In this document: in pieces, positions 1 through 9,035 of the stretch
Layout of the letters: each line of letters starts with the position of its first letter
How positions within the stretch are numbered: position 1 is the first letter of the stretch
Assembly (NCBI GenBank): GCA_017798125.1
Contig: CP059070.1
Span: 124,001 to 188,000 of the forward strand
Length of the DNA stretch: 64,000 nt
Reading direction: 5' to 3'
From: Cryomorphaceae bacterium
GTDB lineage: Bacteria; Bacteroidota; Bacteroidia; Flavobacteriales; ECT2AJA-044
The notes under the pieces: generated by a model
What the model saw: the letters and a program-made list of their open reading frames with translations, nothing else
The model's database searches: none
Told to the model about the DNA's origin: nothing
Program-made: the position numbers and the translations under genes

Positions 1-31
1 TAGTCAAAGATAGTGCTTAGATTCGTGAGCA

Positions 32-1063
32 ATGCCGGTAACCAAAAACCAATTACTGCGAATTCGAGTCATCGACCGAGTACTACGGAACAAATTCCGT
101 ACCGCTCCAGCAACGAAGGAATACCTGCGAGCACAATGCATTGAAGAGCTCTTTGGAATTGAATCTGCTCGTGCGGGTAATGAGGTTTCGTTGTTTACCA
201 TAGACAAAGACCTTCGGCTAATGAGGGACGAGTATGACGCTCCGATCTCCTACGATCGCGGCACCAAAGAGTATTATTATGAAAACGCAGAATACTCGCT
301 TGATGGTTTGGGCATAGGCTCTAGAGAATTGGTGGCTCTTGAATCCGCTGCTCAGCTCCTGAGCGGCTTTGCGGAAAACCCTCTTCTTCGGCAATTTACA
401 CCGGCAATTTCTCGACTCAAAAGCCGGCTATCTCTTCAGAAAAAGGTCGAAGATGAGGATGATCACCTGATTGAATTCGAAGTCCTCTCAGACTATGCAG
501 GGTGGTCGTATATTGATCAAATATTCAATGCCATTAAAGAAGGGTGGGTGATCACCTTTGATTACTTCTACTTCGATCGTGAATCGACTCGGAAAATCAC
601 ACTCCACCCCTACTTATTGAAAGAATCTCAGCAGCGATGGTATGTCGTAGGATGGTCACCTGAGCGCAATGCGCTCCGATTGTACGGACTCGAGAGAATT
701 AGATCATTGGAAACCGGACATGAACGGTTCCCGCTCCAAGAGCGACGCAAGTTTGATGCGGGGGCTTATTTCAAACACACTTATGGCATTTATACACTTC
801 CCGATGAAGCCCCGTCACGCGTCGTTGTTGAAATGAATCGTCGAGAACTGCTCTACGCCCAATCAAAGCCATGGCACCCGTCTCAAATAGTGCTAAAGGA
901 GGGAGAGGATGGAGGACAATTGGCCTGGACGGTCCACATCACGCCGGATTTCAAAATGCAGTTACTCGCCCTTGGAGATCATGTTAAAGTTATTGAACCT
1001 CAGAATCTTAGATCAGAAATTCAACGCACCCTCCAGTCCGCTGCGAATCGGTACAAAGACTGA
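32..1063 (+). CDS. WYL-domain transcriptional regulator
   Basis: A 343-residue protein with the layout of YafY/PafC-type regulators. The N-terminal part (about residues 5-75) is a basic helix-turn-helix region. The WYL domain centres on residues 190-225 and carries the signature around W203-Y204-V205 (QRWYVVGWS). The C-terminal ~100 residues match the usual WCX extension. Family members bind DNA and sense nucleotides or ssDNA-type ligands through the WYL domain; the ligand here is unknown. It is the first gene of the window, so its upstream context is not visible. Nothing nearby looks like a defence locus, so a housekeeping or stress-response role is as likely as defence regulation. Confidence 0.85.
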   Translation: MPVTKNQLLRIRVIDRVLRNKFRTAPATKEYLRAQCIEELFGIESARAGNEVSLFTIDKDLRLMRDEYDAPISYDRGTKEYYYENAEYSLDGLGIGSRELVALESAAQLLSGFAENPLLRQFTPAISRLKSRLSLQKKVEDEDDHLIEFEVLSDYAGWSYIDQIFNAIKEGWVITFDYFYFDRESTRKITLHPYLLKESQQRWYVVGWSPERNALRLYGLERIRSLETGHERFPLQERRKFDAGAYFKHTYGIYTLPDEAPSRVVVEMNRRELLYAQSKPWHPSQIVLKEGEDGGQLAWTVHITPDFKMQLLALGDHVKVIEPQNLRSEIQRTLQSAANRYKD

Positions 1064-1132
1064 TCAATTCACTTTGTAAATAGACGCCAAAGTGACCTTC
1101 TAGCTTTGAAGTATCAAATCAAAGTAAAGATC

Positions 1133-1561
1133 ATGGCCGTTTCGCTAACCTCCTTTAATATCCTGATTCCCGTAGAACGTCTCGAAGCACTATGGGGGAA
1201 AGAAAAAACACACGTTTTCCTCCGCGAGCAGGCCCGACGCCGTGACCTTCACGTCAGCTGTGATGGCTCCTTATATCAAGAAGCGGTGAACACGATTCCT
1301 ACGCGTCGGGCGCGCTTGCACTTCTGGAGAAAGCAAGGACTGCAGTTCACAGAACAAACCGGTACGGGTCCCAAATGGAAGGATCTCTGTACCGTGTCAG
1401 AGCTCATGGGAACTTCCTACCCCTGCCCATGGCTTCGACTTAATATGTTTCGAGGTGAAGCAGAACTAAAAGAGGCCAAAAGTCTTGAACACAAGACTCT
1501 TGACCTCTTTGGTCAGCAATTACGTTTGGATGGTGGTGAATTCTTTTACCGCGCGGGTTAA
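1133..1561 (+). CDS. Hypothetical protein, 142 aa
   Basis: I do not recognise this family. The protein is basic, with several Trp and Arg residues and no signal peptide or membrane segment. I prefer the ATG at 1133; a TTG at 1106 in the same frame would add nine residues. It lies 70 bases after the WYL gene on the same strand and may be co-transcribed. Its stop codon lies in a TTAA shared with the stop of the convergent barrel gene, so the two genes end on the same four bases. Clean coding to the stop and sensible amino-acid use suggest it is real. Confidence 0.6.
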   Translation: MAVSLTSFNILIPVERLEALWGKEKTHVFLREQARRRDLHVSCDGSLYQEAVNTIPTRRARLHFWRKQGLQFTEQTGTGPKWKDLCTVSELMGTSYPCPWLRLNMFRGEAELKEAKSLEHKTLDLFGQQLRLDGGEFFYRAG

Positions 1562-2109
1562 AAACTAATACCAGCTCCAACTTGGAAATACTGATTGCGC
1601 AACCCAGTATCCGTTATATCATTCAGTCCCCAGTGGTACCGCGCGTCAACAGTGACTGGTCCGAGTTTAACCCCCAATCCTGTATGCCAGGGGAAGTCAT
1701 ACCACTCGGCCTTATTGTCATCCGTTTTGGTCTCTTCACCTAAAACAGTAATACTCTCCCCCACCTTAAAATTGATGGCAATCCCAACTTGAGCAAATAC
1801 GGGCCCGAGCTTTAATCGCGCCGCTTGAGGAAGGCTTAAGTAATGCAGCTTGCGATAATTATCATCATCCAAGCGAGCACCCATCTGCTGATACTCTAAG
1901 CCCTTATACCAGTGAAGTAGTGGAACGATTTTATCTGTGCGGAATGTTCCAATATAAAAGCCCTGTTGAGGATCCAATTGCTCATCTCCGTCAACGAATA
2001 GGCCCGCCGAACTCCAACCGGCGCGTAAACCGTGACTTGCATCCTGTGCCAAAGCTCCAATGCTCAAGCCAAAGACTGCGAGGGACAAGAAAAATAGTCG
2101 ACATTTCAT
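1558..2109 (-). CDS. Outer-membrane beta-barrel protein (porin family)
   Basis: A 183-residue exported protein. A signal peptide with a hydrophobic run over residues 3-19 ends at an Ala-Gln cleavage site (GALAQ). The mature part alternates polar and hydrophobic residues in short strands (for example YHWGLNDI and a final aromatic strand ending GISF), as in small 8-stranded barrels of the PorT/OmpA-like beta-barrel group of Bacteroidota. The terminal Phe fits outer-membrane insertion. It stands alone on the minus strand between two plus-strand genes. Its ligand or partner cannot be told from sequence. Confidence 0.75.
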   Translation of the reverse strand: MKCRLFFLSLAVFGLSIGALAQDASHGLRAGWSSAGLFVDGDEQLDPQQGFYIGTFRTDKIVPLLHWYKGLEYQQMGARLDDDNYRKLHYLSLPQAARLKLGPVFAQVGIAINFKVGESITVLGEETKTDDNKAEWYDFPWHTGLGVKLGPVTVDARYHWGLNDITDTGLRNQYFQVGAGISF

Positions 2110-2241
2110 AAGAGGGAATTTTTGGTTTGGTTCCTGAATTTAAGGTTTTTCCAACATTTTCTTGTCCATACCGGTTGATAAAGTGTCTTCTAACCCTTTA
2201 TTTCCCAAGGGAAAAAGTCATCTTGCAAGAAACCCAAGCAC

Positions 2242-3309
2242 ATGATCAATTCAGTCATCACCGGAACGGGCAGCTACATCCCGGAGCGCGTGGTCTCCAA
2301 TGGGGATTTCATGCGAAACGGATTTTACAATGACGATCAAACGGCACTCGAGTACGACAATGAGAAAATCATTGAAAAATTTGAGGCCATAACGGGTATT
2401 CGCGAGCGCCGCTATATTCGAGAAGATCAGACCTCTTCTGAAATAGCCACGGAAGCTTCGCGAATTGCCATAGCTGATGCTGGAGTTGATCCCGAAACCC
2501 TGGACTACATTATTGTCGCCCATAACTTCGGCGATGTGATGAAGCATACGATTCAAACGGATGTTCTCCCTGGCTTGGCCGCGCGGGTCAAACACAATCT
2601 AGGAATTGAAAATCCTAGATGTGTAGCCTACGATATTCTATTTGGATGTCCTGGCTGGATACAAGCCTTGATACAGGCTCATTTGTTTATCAAAGCAGGA
2701 GACGCCAAAAGGGTATTGGTTGTGGGTACGGAGACCTTGTCTCGGGTTTTGGACCATCACGATCGGGACGCCATGATTTTTGCGGATGGCGCAGGTGCAA
2801 CGGTGCTCGAAGCCAAGGAAGAAGAAACGAAGCGAGGCATTCTCTCCTACCGGACCATGACTCATACGACAGATGAGGCCTATTACTTGAGTCTTGGCAA
2901 ATCCAATTTTCCCGAGAGCGACCCACGTGTCCGCTACATCAAGATGGAAGGTCGAAAAATCTATGAGTACGCCTTAACGAAGGTTCCGGGAGCGATGAAA
3001 GAGTGCTACGACGCCTCTGGAAAACCCATTGAGGAATTGGAGAAGATTTTCATTCACCAGGCCAACGAAAAAATGGATCAGGCCATTGTACAACGATTCT
3101 ATCGCCAGTATAAGGCCAAAATGGAAGAAAAGGTATTGCCCATGAACATCCACACTCTGGGTAATAGTTCAGTAGCTACCGTTCCTACCCTTTACGATCA
3201 GGTCAAACGTGGGAACTTGGGAAGTCATAAACTCTACAACGGGGAAGTCATCTTATTTGCCAGCGTAGGTGCTGGGATGCACATCAATGCCGTGACGTAC
3301 CAACTCTAA
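2242..3309 (+). CDS. 3-oxoacyl-ACP synthase III family protein
   Basis: A 355-residue thiolase-fold condensing enzyme. All three catalytic residues of the KAS III family are visible: Cys136 in a LFGCPG context, His272 in FIHQAN and Asn308 in LGNSSVA. FabH-type enzymes condense an acyl-CoA starter with malonyl-ACP in the cytoplasm. At 355 residues it is longer than a typical FabH (about 320-335), and it has an insert near residues 20-45. No other fatty-acid genes (plsX, rpmF, accB) are adjacent. It may therefore be a paralogue for a specialised lipid, aryl-polyene or resorcinol product rather than the housekeeping FabH. Confidence 0.85.
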   Translation: MINSVITGTGSYIPERVVSNGDFMRNGFYNDDQTALEYDNEKIIEKFEAITGIRERRYIREDQTSSEIATEASRIAIADAGVDPETLDYIIVAHNFGDVMKHTIQTDVLPGLAARVKHNLGIENPRCVAYDILFGCPGWIQALIQAHLFIKAGDAKRVLVVGTETLSRVLDHHDRDAMIFADGAGATVLEAKEEETKRGILSYRTMTHTTDEAYYLSLGKSNFPESDPRVRYIKMEGRKIYEYALTKVPGAMKECYDASGKPIEELEKIFIHQANEKMDQAIVQRFYRQYKAKMEEKVLPMNIHTLGNSSVATVPTLYDQVKRGNLGSHKLYNGEVILFASVGAGMHINAVTYQL

Positions 3310-3357
3310 GTAGTTCGCGGGCAAATTCATAGATTGCGGGCCTCAACCTAACCATCT

Positions 3358-4656
3358 ATGAAGAAAGCTCTATTCTTAGCCATGGCCCTCGTTGGTGCCA
3401 TGACGATTCACGCCCAAACCTATACCCAGACCTATTCCACAGGAGATATTTTTGGGGTTTCACAAGTACAGACAAGCACGGCTCAAGTGAGCCCTTGCCC
3501 CGGAATTCTAACCTTCAGCAATATCCCTGCTGGGGTAAATGTGGATTCTATTCTGGTGGTGTATGACTTCTTCAGCACTTTTGCGGGCTTCCAGAGCCCA
3601 TTTGAACAGCGTTCCTATATCAACTGCCCAACGACCGGTCAAAAGGAAGCTACTTTGGCTCTTGCTCCTCCAACAGGCCCGGGACAAACCACGGTCACCT
3701 ATTCCCGAATACTCAGTGTTGCCAATGGCCCCATCACGGGAAATCTCGTCATTGAATTGCATGCCGGCACGACGGCGCTAATACCTGGATCCTGCACGGG
3801 TTCTGGCCACATTGTCATGAACAACACCTGGAGTGTAACGGTGTACACCAGCGGTTCGGCAGCTTGCCCAAATCCGACGGCCTTGAGCGTGACTCCTACC
3901 ACGAACAGTGCAGACTTTGACTGGACCCCTGGAGGCACTGAAACCACTTGGGAAATTCGTCACGGCTTTGAAGGAAATCCCGTAGCCGGTATGGCCTCCC
4001 AAATCGTAACCAGCCACCCGACTACCATTAGCTCCTTGGACTCGGCGACCTCCTATGATTTCTACGTACGCGCCGCATGTGGAGCTGGAGATACGAGTCA
4101 GTGGAGCGGACCATTTACGGCCATGACCGATACCCCTGTTTGCGCCATGCCCACCGATGGTTTGGTCACCGGAGTAACAGAGACGGAGGCTACAGTCGCC
4201 TGGCAGCAAGGCGGATTCACCACAGACTGGGATTTGGAATACGGCCCTCAGGGCTTCGCCTTAGGCTCGGGCACCATGATTTCAGGAGCTCAAAGTAACC
4301 CCTGGATTTTGCAAGGACTTACGCCCGACACGGACTACGAAGTTTACATTCGAAACAACTGCGTGCTGAACAAATCGGATTGGTTGGGACCGCTCGGGTT
4401 TACGACATTGGACCCGACCGTAGGGCTAACCGAACAGAAAGACCAATTGCGTCTCTATCCCAACCCTGCGAAAGATCGACTCACGGTTGAAACGAACTTC
4501 GAAGATCAATATCAAATCATTGACCCTACGGGTCGATGCGTGCTAAGTGGGCATCTGGCCGTAGGCCAAAATCACATCAACACAGCCAACCTGGCCTCTG
4601 GATGGTACGTATTTCAAAGCAGTACGTCCACCCAACCTGTGTTGATTCAGCCATGA
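3358..4656 (+). CDS. T9SS-sorted secreted protein with two fibronectin type III domains
   Basis: A 432-residue exported protein. A signal peptide covers residues 1-19 (ends AMTIHAQ). An N-terminal domain of about 145 residues is followed by two Fn3-like repeats, each marked by Cys-Pro at the start and a SYDFYVRA or DYEVYIRN strand. The C-terminal ~75 residues form a type A T9SS sorting domain (LYPNPAKDRLTVE, then a GR-V strand and SGWYVF). The family pattern is export by Sec, passage through the type IX secretion system and anchoring or release at the surface. The following lipoprotein overlaps by four bases (ATGA), so the two are probably co-translated. A palindromic GATGC element lies inside the sorting-domain codons. 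Confidence 0.85.
   Translation: MKKALFLAMALVGAMTIHAQTYTQTYSTGDIFGVSQVQTSTAQVSPCPGILTFSNIPAGVNVDSILVVYDFFSTFAGFQSPFEQRSYINCPTTGQKEATLALAPPTGPGQTTVTYSRILSVANGPITGNLVIELHAGTTALIPGSCTGSGHIVMNNTWSVTVYTSGSAACPNPTALSVTPTTNSADFDWTPGGTETTWEIRHGFEGNPVAGMASQIVTSHPTTISSLDSATSYDFYVRAACGAGDTSQWSGPFTAMTDTPVCAMPTDGLVTGVTETEATVAWQQGGFTTDWDLEYGPQGFALGSGTMISGAQSNPWILQGLTPDTDYEVYIRNNCVLNKSDWLGPLGFTTLDPTVGLTEQKDQLRLYPNPAKDRLTVETNFEDQYQIIDPTGRCVLSGHLAVGQNHINTANLASGWYVFQSSTSTQPVLIQP
4522..4539. repeat. GATGC palindromic element, in CDS
   Basis: Stem GACCC, loop TAC, stem GGGTC, then GATGC. It lies in the T9SS sorting-domain codons (DPTGRC). Confidence 0.5.
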
Positions 4657-5225
4657 GAACCATACTTATATTTCTGTCTTTAGTCGGTAGCTCTATTCTG
4701 TTTTCGGGATGCCCGTTGTGCGAATGTCCGGATGTGGTTCCCTACACCCGATGGAACAGCTATCTGATCCGGCCCGATCAAGCCGGGTATCCTGCCGAAG
4801 CGGACTCTTTAAACTTCACCTTGGAGGTGATGGAAATACAGTACTTGGCACAGGCTCAGACCGTACCGAGCTATGGTGGTGACGCAGCTATGGCGTGCTC
4901 TTGTGTGGATGACGGTTGGAATGGTTTCAAATACCCACTTGACAGCGTGGTCTTTCGAACAAGTTCGGACTGGAATGCGAATTTCCCTGCAGGCTCTTCA
5001 CTGGGTGACATCACACAGATCTATACCTACAACGGTGATTGGCAGAATGTCTGGATGGACTTTGAGGACCCCTCGCTAGTCTCGGGAAATAACTACGAAT
5101 ACTTCTATTATTTCCGATTTACCGAGGGCCCAGAAGAAGCCGGCGAATACGAGGTGACTTCCACGATTTACTACAGCAATGGAGCGTCACTTGACGGTCT
5201 TTCCATGACCATGGTGATCCAGTGA
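4653..5225 (+). CDS. Hypothetical lipoprotein
   Basis: A 190-residue protein starting at an ATG that overlaps the previous stop (ATGA). A hydrophobic leader is followed by the lipobox SGC with the lipidated Cys near residue 19, then a cluster of Cys (CPLCEC). The mature part is acidic and rich in Tyr and Trp, and looks beta-rich (EYFYYFRFTEGPEEAGEYEV). I do not recognise a family. Its coupling to the T9SS cargo gene upstream suggests a shared extracytoplasmic role. The same frame is open further upstream, but that stretch is inside the preceding gene and lacks a signal peptide, so the short start is preferred. Confidence 0.7.
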   Translation: MRTILIFLSLVGSSILFSGCPLCECPDVVPYTRWNSYLIRPDQAGYPAEADSLNFTLEVMEIQYLAQAQTVPSYGGDAAMACSCVDDGWNGFKYPLDSVVFRTSSDWNANFPAGSSLGDITQIYTYNGDWQNVWMDFEDPSLVSGNNYEYFYYFRFTEGPEEAGEYEVTSTIYYSNGASLDGLSMTMVIQ

Positions 5226-5252
5226 TGTGATTTTACCGGGATTTAATCCTTT

Positions 5253-5281
5253 GTACTGAACGGGGAAAGTCGCTACCTTCC
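5253..5281 (+). promoter_or_regulatory. Possible promoter for the TolB-like pair
   Basis: TTTG ends at 5253 and TACCTTCC starts at 5274, 20 bases later. This resembles the Bacteroidota TTTG/TAnnTTTG promoter, with a mismatched end to the -7 box. It sits just before the ATG at 5287. Confidence 0.3.
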
Positions 5282-5286
5282 GCTCC

Positions 5287-6279
5287 ATGCGAACCCGATT
5301 ACTATTTCTCTCTTTCTTGGTCTGTTCCCTGGTATCGGCACAGCCCCTTGAGCGATTCGCCTTCACCACCCAAGCGGGAGTGGCCAAAAGAGTAGCCTTA
5401 TTCGAGGATGGAAATATTTCATTCCTCTCACCGCCAGATTTGATGGCAGAATCCCCCATGATTCGTCCGGGCACACAGGATGTGTTCTATCTGGTCACAA
5501 CTGGATCCAATGAACGGGCGATCTATTCAACCAATGCCAAAACCAAGGACACCAAGAGTTGGAGTCCCGAAGGCGTTATGGAGGGAGGTATGGAATTCTC
5601 ACCAGATGGAAACTACCTCTATTTTGTAAGCACTCGAAGTGGCAGTCCGGGTGTCTTTCGCAGAGATCTACGATCGGGAAATATCGAGACCATCGCGGAC
5701 GGTCCTTGGCCTGAATTTGATCCGCGACTCTCCGTAGATGGCCGAGAACTCCTTTATGTGGAGTGGACGGATGATGGGTACTATCTGCATTCATGGAATA
5801 CGGAGAACAGAAGTCAAAGACAAGTCCTTCACGACAGCTTATTGATCTCCAATGTGCGGTGGTCTAAAAACGACTACTCCTTTGTTTACATCCGAAATGA
5901 AGCGCCCTATTGGGAAATCCGAGAATACTTCCCCTTGAGGGATTCAACTTTTAGTGTTCGTTGGGGAGTACCGACGATGGCAGATCCCGTGTTTTCACCC
6001 AACGGCGAGCAAATTTTCTACAGCATGGAGCACGATGGTCAATGGGACATCTTCGCCTATCGACGCTCAAGCGACAAACACCGGGGTATCATAGCGGGTA
6101 AAAAGGACGATCTGAAACCGAGATTCCATCCTTCAGGGGATTGGATTTGGTACAACGAGAAGACCAAGGACGGTTGGCGCATCATGAAAAAGGTGATTCG
6201 AGGAAAGTCCCCGCGTCCCATGATCAACGGGAAAGAGTTCTCCTGTTTCGACGCCGTTTGGTTCCCACCCGAAGAGTAA
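5287..6279 (+). CDS. Exported TolB-like (PD40/WD40-like) beta-propeller protein
   Basis: A 330-residue exported protein with a signal peptide of about 19 residues ending VSAQ. It contains several PD40-type blades, recognised by FSPDGNYLYFVS, SVDGRELLYVEW, FSPNGEQIFYSM and FHPSGDWIWYNE. These repeats build a TolB-like propeller, usually periplasmic and used for protein or carbohydrate binding. No peptidase domain follows, so it is not a DPP-type protease. The next gene, three bases downstream, has the same architecture as a lipoprotein, so the two are probably one operon and a related pair. Confidence 0.75.
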   Translation: MRTRLLFLSFLVCSLVSAQPLERFAFTTQAGVAKRVALFEDGNISFLSPPDLMAESPMIRPGTQDVFYLVTTGSNERAIYSTNAKTKDTKSWSPEGVMEGGMEFSPDGNYLYFVSTRSGSPGVFRRDLRSGNIETIADGPWPEFDPRLSVDGRELLYVEWTDDGYYLHSWNTENRSQRQVLHDSLLISNVRWSKNDYSFVYIRNEAPYWEIREYFPLRDSTFSVRWGVPTMADPVFSPNGEQIFYSMEHDGQWDIFAYRRSSDKHRGIIAGKKDDLKPRFHPSGDWIWYNEKTKDGWRIMKKVIRGKSPRPMINGKEFSCFDAVWFPPEE

Positions 6280-6281
6280 TC

Positions 6282-7184
6282 ATGAAGAACGTATTTGCCC
6301 TTCTTTTCTGTACCCTTCTTTTGGCCTGCGGCCGAGGCCCGAATCCGGTCAAAAGCCAAGGATTCCCTGTTGATGTTCGCCCTCACTGGCTGGTCTACCA
6401 CAGCACGGATTCCTCAGGAGTATTCCACATCTGGGCTTACGACCTTGCGAAGGACAGTACGTGGCCATTAACTTCAGGGGCAGATTGGCACTACCACCCC
6501 ATTCGCTGGAACGACAGCATTTTGGCCATCATGGGGCCTCATCAAGGGGAGACCAAACGACTAGCCCTGAATGTACGAACCGGGAAAAAGGAGCGCTTGC
6601 TGGAAGGTCTTTACGATAGTGATATGCTCTGGCCTTCTCCGAATGGACTCATGGTTGCTGGACAAACACAAGTCAACGACACGGCCCAGGTATTCTTGGC
6701 CCGAAAGGACGGAAAACGTCTTCAGTGGCTGACGTCTGGAACCGCTGGCGGTGTAGAACCCTCCTGGTCTCCCGACGGCCTAACGCTGCTTTATCGTTCC
6801 AATCAAGACGGCAATCCCGAACTCTACCTCTTTCCGCTCACCAGCGCATACCAACGTAGATTGACCCAACACGACAGTCTAGATCGGTATGCCGTCTGGC
6901 ATCCAAACGGCCGTAAGATTGCCTTTGCCAGCAATCGCCATCGGCCCGGAATGGAACTCTACCTCAAAGATGTGGCGACGGGCAAGAATCGGCGCCTCAC
7001 GGATAATGATTGGGAAAAAGGAGAACTGAGTTTCTCCCCCGATGGCCGATACCTAGCCTTCCACGCCCGCCCGCCCAAAGGTTCCTATGACCTGTACTTG
7101 TACGACCTAAAATCGGACAGTATTCTACAACTGACCGATACACCAGAGTACGATGGCTATCCAACCTGGGTTCTGGCCAAATAG
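6282..7184 (+). CDS. TolB-like beta-propeller lipoprotein
   Basis: A 300-residue lipoprotein. A short hydrophobic leader ends in the lipobox LLAC with the modified Cys near residue 14. PD40 repeats follow: WSPDGLTLLYRSNQDGNPELY, WHPNGRKIAFASNR and FSPDGRYLAFHARP. I take the ATG at 6282, two bases after the upstream stop. The same frame is open further upstream, but that stretch lies inside the preceding gene and would bury the lipobox. The pair of adjacent propeller proteins, one soluble and one lipid-anchored, suggests they cooperate in the periplasm or at the outer membrane. The ligand is unknown. Confidence 0.75.
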   Translation: MKNVFALLFCTLLLACGRGPNPVKSQGFPVDVRPHWLVYHSTDSSGVFHIWAYDLAKDSTWPLTSGADWHYHPIRWNDSILAIMGPHQGETKRLALNVRTGKKERLLEGLYDSDMLWPSPNGLMVAGQTQVNDTAQVFLARKDGKRLQWLTSGTAGGVEPSWSPDGLTLLYRSNQDGNPELYLFPLTSAYQRRLTQHDSLDRYAVWHPNGRKIAFASNRHRPGMELYLKDVATGKNRRLTDNDWEKGELSFSPDGRYLAFHARPPKGSYDLYLYDLKSDSILQLTDTPEYDGYPTWVLAK

Positions 7185-7280
7185 AACCACTCACCCCTCA
7201 AATACAGCAGCTTACCCTAATTAAGAAGTTGTGTTTGGATATATTCGGACATCTTCGCTGGGAACAAAAACACTTCCTCA

Positions 7281-7772
7281 ATGAAAACGATCTCTACACT
7301 GATCCGTCCGCTTCCGATGCAAAACTGGGCCTCGGACATCCTCATCTTTATTCCACGATTTGTCGGAGGAATGCTCCTCACTATTGACTTTGGCTCAAGT
7401 AAATTTGGGGTTCCCTGGAGCCCGGCAGAAAACGAGCTCGGATTCCTACAAGTAGCCTCTTGGTTTCCTGAAGACGTAGCCAACTTCGGCGCCCCCTTCA
7501 GCTGGGCTCCGGTCTTCTTCGCTTGGATGGCTGCCGCTTCAGAAACCATCGGTGGACTTTTGTTGGCCTTAGGGGTCGCCACCCGTCTCAACGCCTTTCT
7601 CATTGCCTGCACCATGCTGGTAGCCATCTTTTACCAGAAATGGGGGCAAGGTACCTGGAGCATGCTACCCGCTATGGGCTTTCTGTGGCTCTCGTTTTAT
7701 ACCTTAGTCGTTGGATCAGGTCGCCTCGGATTGGACTATTTAATCTCGCGAAAATGGCTACAAGACAAGTAA
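7281..7772 (+). CDS. DoxX family membrane protein
   Basis: A 163-residue integral membrane protein with four predicted hydrophobic helices, spanning roughly residues 18-40, 68-95, 100-120 and 128-150. The signatures near GGLLLALGVATRLNAFLIACTMLVA match the DoxX/SURF4-like family. DoxX relatives have been linked to redox or quinone processes, but most members are uncharacterised. The 3' end overlaps the next gene by 19 bases, so the two are probably co-translated. Confidence 0.75.
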   Translation: MKTISTLIRPLPMQNWASDILIFIPRFVGGMLLTIDFGSSKFGVPWSPAENELGFLQVASWFPEDVANFGAPFSWAPVFFAWMAAASETIGGLLLALGVATRLNAFLIACTMLVAIFYQKWGQGTWSMLPAMGFLWLSFYTLVVGSGRLGLDYLISRKWLQDK

Positions 7773-8440
7773 TACGGACCATCCTTTTATTGGGTGTTTT
7801 GGGCCTTACGGCCCGATGCACGCAGCCCAACGAACGTCGACGCCTCGAGTTGATTGATGACCAACAGGAAAGCTGGTCCATGAGTCGACAGCTCAATACC
7901 GAACCCGAGCTATTTTTTGAAGACCGCATCTACAAGACTCCCGATGGCAAGTCGTTCTCCGGAACCTTCTCGGAATACCACAAGAACGGAGTGCTGGCTT
8001 GGCAAGTGCCCGTATCCCGAGGGCGGATTCACGGTGAGGTCTTACACTACTATCCCAATGGACAATTGGCGCAAAGGCGCAACTACCAATACGGCATTCT
8101 TCAGGGCCCATTCGAAGAGTGGTACCCCAAGGGGGACTTGAAACTCAAAGGGCGGATCATTGGGCCTGCTGGATCTGGCGGCGATGAAATCGTTGACTTC
8201 ACCGTTGGGTTCTACAGCGAAGGGAAGCATCAAATGGTTGAGCGTAAAAGTGGTCGCATTCAAATGATCAATAGCGCAGGTCGAACGCCCTATGAGAACG
8301 AGATGATTGAGCTCACCACGCAGGAGGGCTACATGTTATTCGGATACACCTGGTGGGGCACATTGGAAGTTATTGCCACGGACAGCCGCGGGGAGTACGC
8401 CGCTTTTCAAGACTGGGATAACTACGAACCTGAAGAGTAA
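7754..8440 (+). CDS. MORN-repeat (YwqK-like) lipoprotein
   Basis: A 228-residue lipoprotein that starts inside the end of the DoxX gene. The leader ends at LTARC, a plausible lipobox. The central part has MORN-type repeats of the YwqK/antitoxin-like group: FSEYHKNGVLAW, LHYYPNGQLAQRRNY and FEEWYPKGDLKLKGR. In Bacteroidota such proteins are common envelope proteins with no defined biochemical role, and the antitoxin label often given to the fold is not supported by context here. A palindromic GATGC element lies within its leader codons. The convergent gene ends 22 bases downstream. Confidence 0.7.
   Translation: MATRQVIRTILLLGVLGLTARCTQPNERRRLELIDDQQESWSMSRQLNTEPELFFEDRIYKTPDGKSFSGTFSEYHKNGVLAWQVPVSRGRIHGEVLHYYPNGQLAQRRNYQYGILQGPFEEWYPKGDLKLKGRIIGPAGSGGDEIVDFTVGFYSEGKHQMVERKSGRIQMINSAGRTPYENEMIELTTQEGYMLFGYTWWGTLEVIATDSRGEYAAFQDWDNYEPEE
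7801..7819. repeat. GATGC palindromic element, in CDS
   Basis: Stem GGGCC, loop TTAC, stem GGCCC, then GATGC. It is located in the lipobox codons of the MORN-repeat lipoprotein. Confidence 0.5.
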
Positions 8441-8457
8441 CATCGGCCCGTAGGGCC
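8441..8457. repeat. GCATC palindromic element between convergent genes
   Basis: CATC, stem GGCCC, loop GTA, stem GGGCC. It starts on the base after one stop codon and ends six bases before the convergent stop. It could act as a bidirectional terminator. Confidence 0.6.
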
Positions 8458-8462
8458 ATACC

Positions 8463-9035
8463 CTATTCCTTTCGGCTGAAGTACTCTTCAAAAAGCACGT
8501 ACTCTCCAGCTTCCCAATCAGCTGAAATTGTATTCCCGTATTCATTTGAAGGGAGACTCATGTACCGAATGTGTCGTCGTATCAATTGGTCGTGGGAAAC
8601 TTCAAAGGCATATCGAGTTTCCGTCCAGGTAAATTCATTGTGTATAATGGTATCCTCAGCAGCGTTCAAGCGCCAATAACCACTGTTGGGCTGATCGTTG
8701 GGTTCCAAATGAGCACCTAAGGCATAGTTCCCCCTATTCTGCCATCGCAATTGATACATCTGATCCTCCAAGTAGCGAAATTGGCGTCTGAAAAGCTCGG
8801 AACGATGACCTCCAATACCAGAACTTAGGCTGCGTCCTGGATTCATGACGGTATCGGCATTGAAAAAGCTCTCACCGTCTACTACGATGCTGTCGTATAC
8901 CCACCACTGGCTGAGCAGTCGTTGCTTTTCCGAAGTGGATTCATCCACGGACGGTGGGGTAACCGATTCGGTACAGGAAATCAGAAAGGCTCCGCACAAA
9001 AGGGCCAGGAAACAGGTTTTATTCAAGTAGTCCAT
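8463..9035 (-). CDS. Hypothetical lipoprotein, last gene of the STAND operon
   Basis: A 190-residue lipoprotein. A hydrophobic leader ends in the lipobox LISC with Cys21. The mature part is charged and rich in Tyr, Trp and Arg and resembles small lipocalin-like or META-type envelope domains (YRLNAAEDTIIHNEFTWTETRYAFEV), but I cannot assign a family. It overlaps the preceding gene by 17 bases, which ties it to the five-gene operon. It may be a sensor or accessory subunit at the outer membrane. Confidence 0.7.
   Translation of the reverse strand: MDYLNKTCFLALLCGAFLISCTESVTPPSVDESTSEKQRLLSQWWVYDSIVVDGESFFNADTVMNPGRSLSSGIGGHRSELFRRQFRYLEDQMYQLRWQNRGNYALGAHLEPNDQPNSGYWRLNAAEDTIIHNEFTWTETRYAFEVSHDQLIRRHIRYMSLPSNEYGNTISADWEAGEYVLFEEYFSRKE

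Noticed and set aside
32-1063. WYL protein as a marker of a defence locus
   Set aside because: No defence-type genes follow; WYL regulators are common outside such loci.
7754-8440. MORN-repeat protein as an antitoxin
   Set aside because: No toxin gene is adjacent, and the leader and lipobox indicate an envelope protein.
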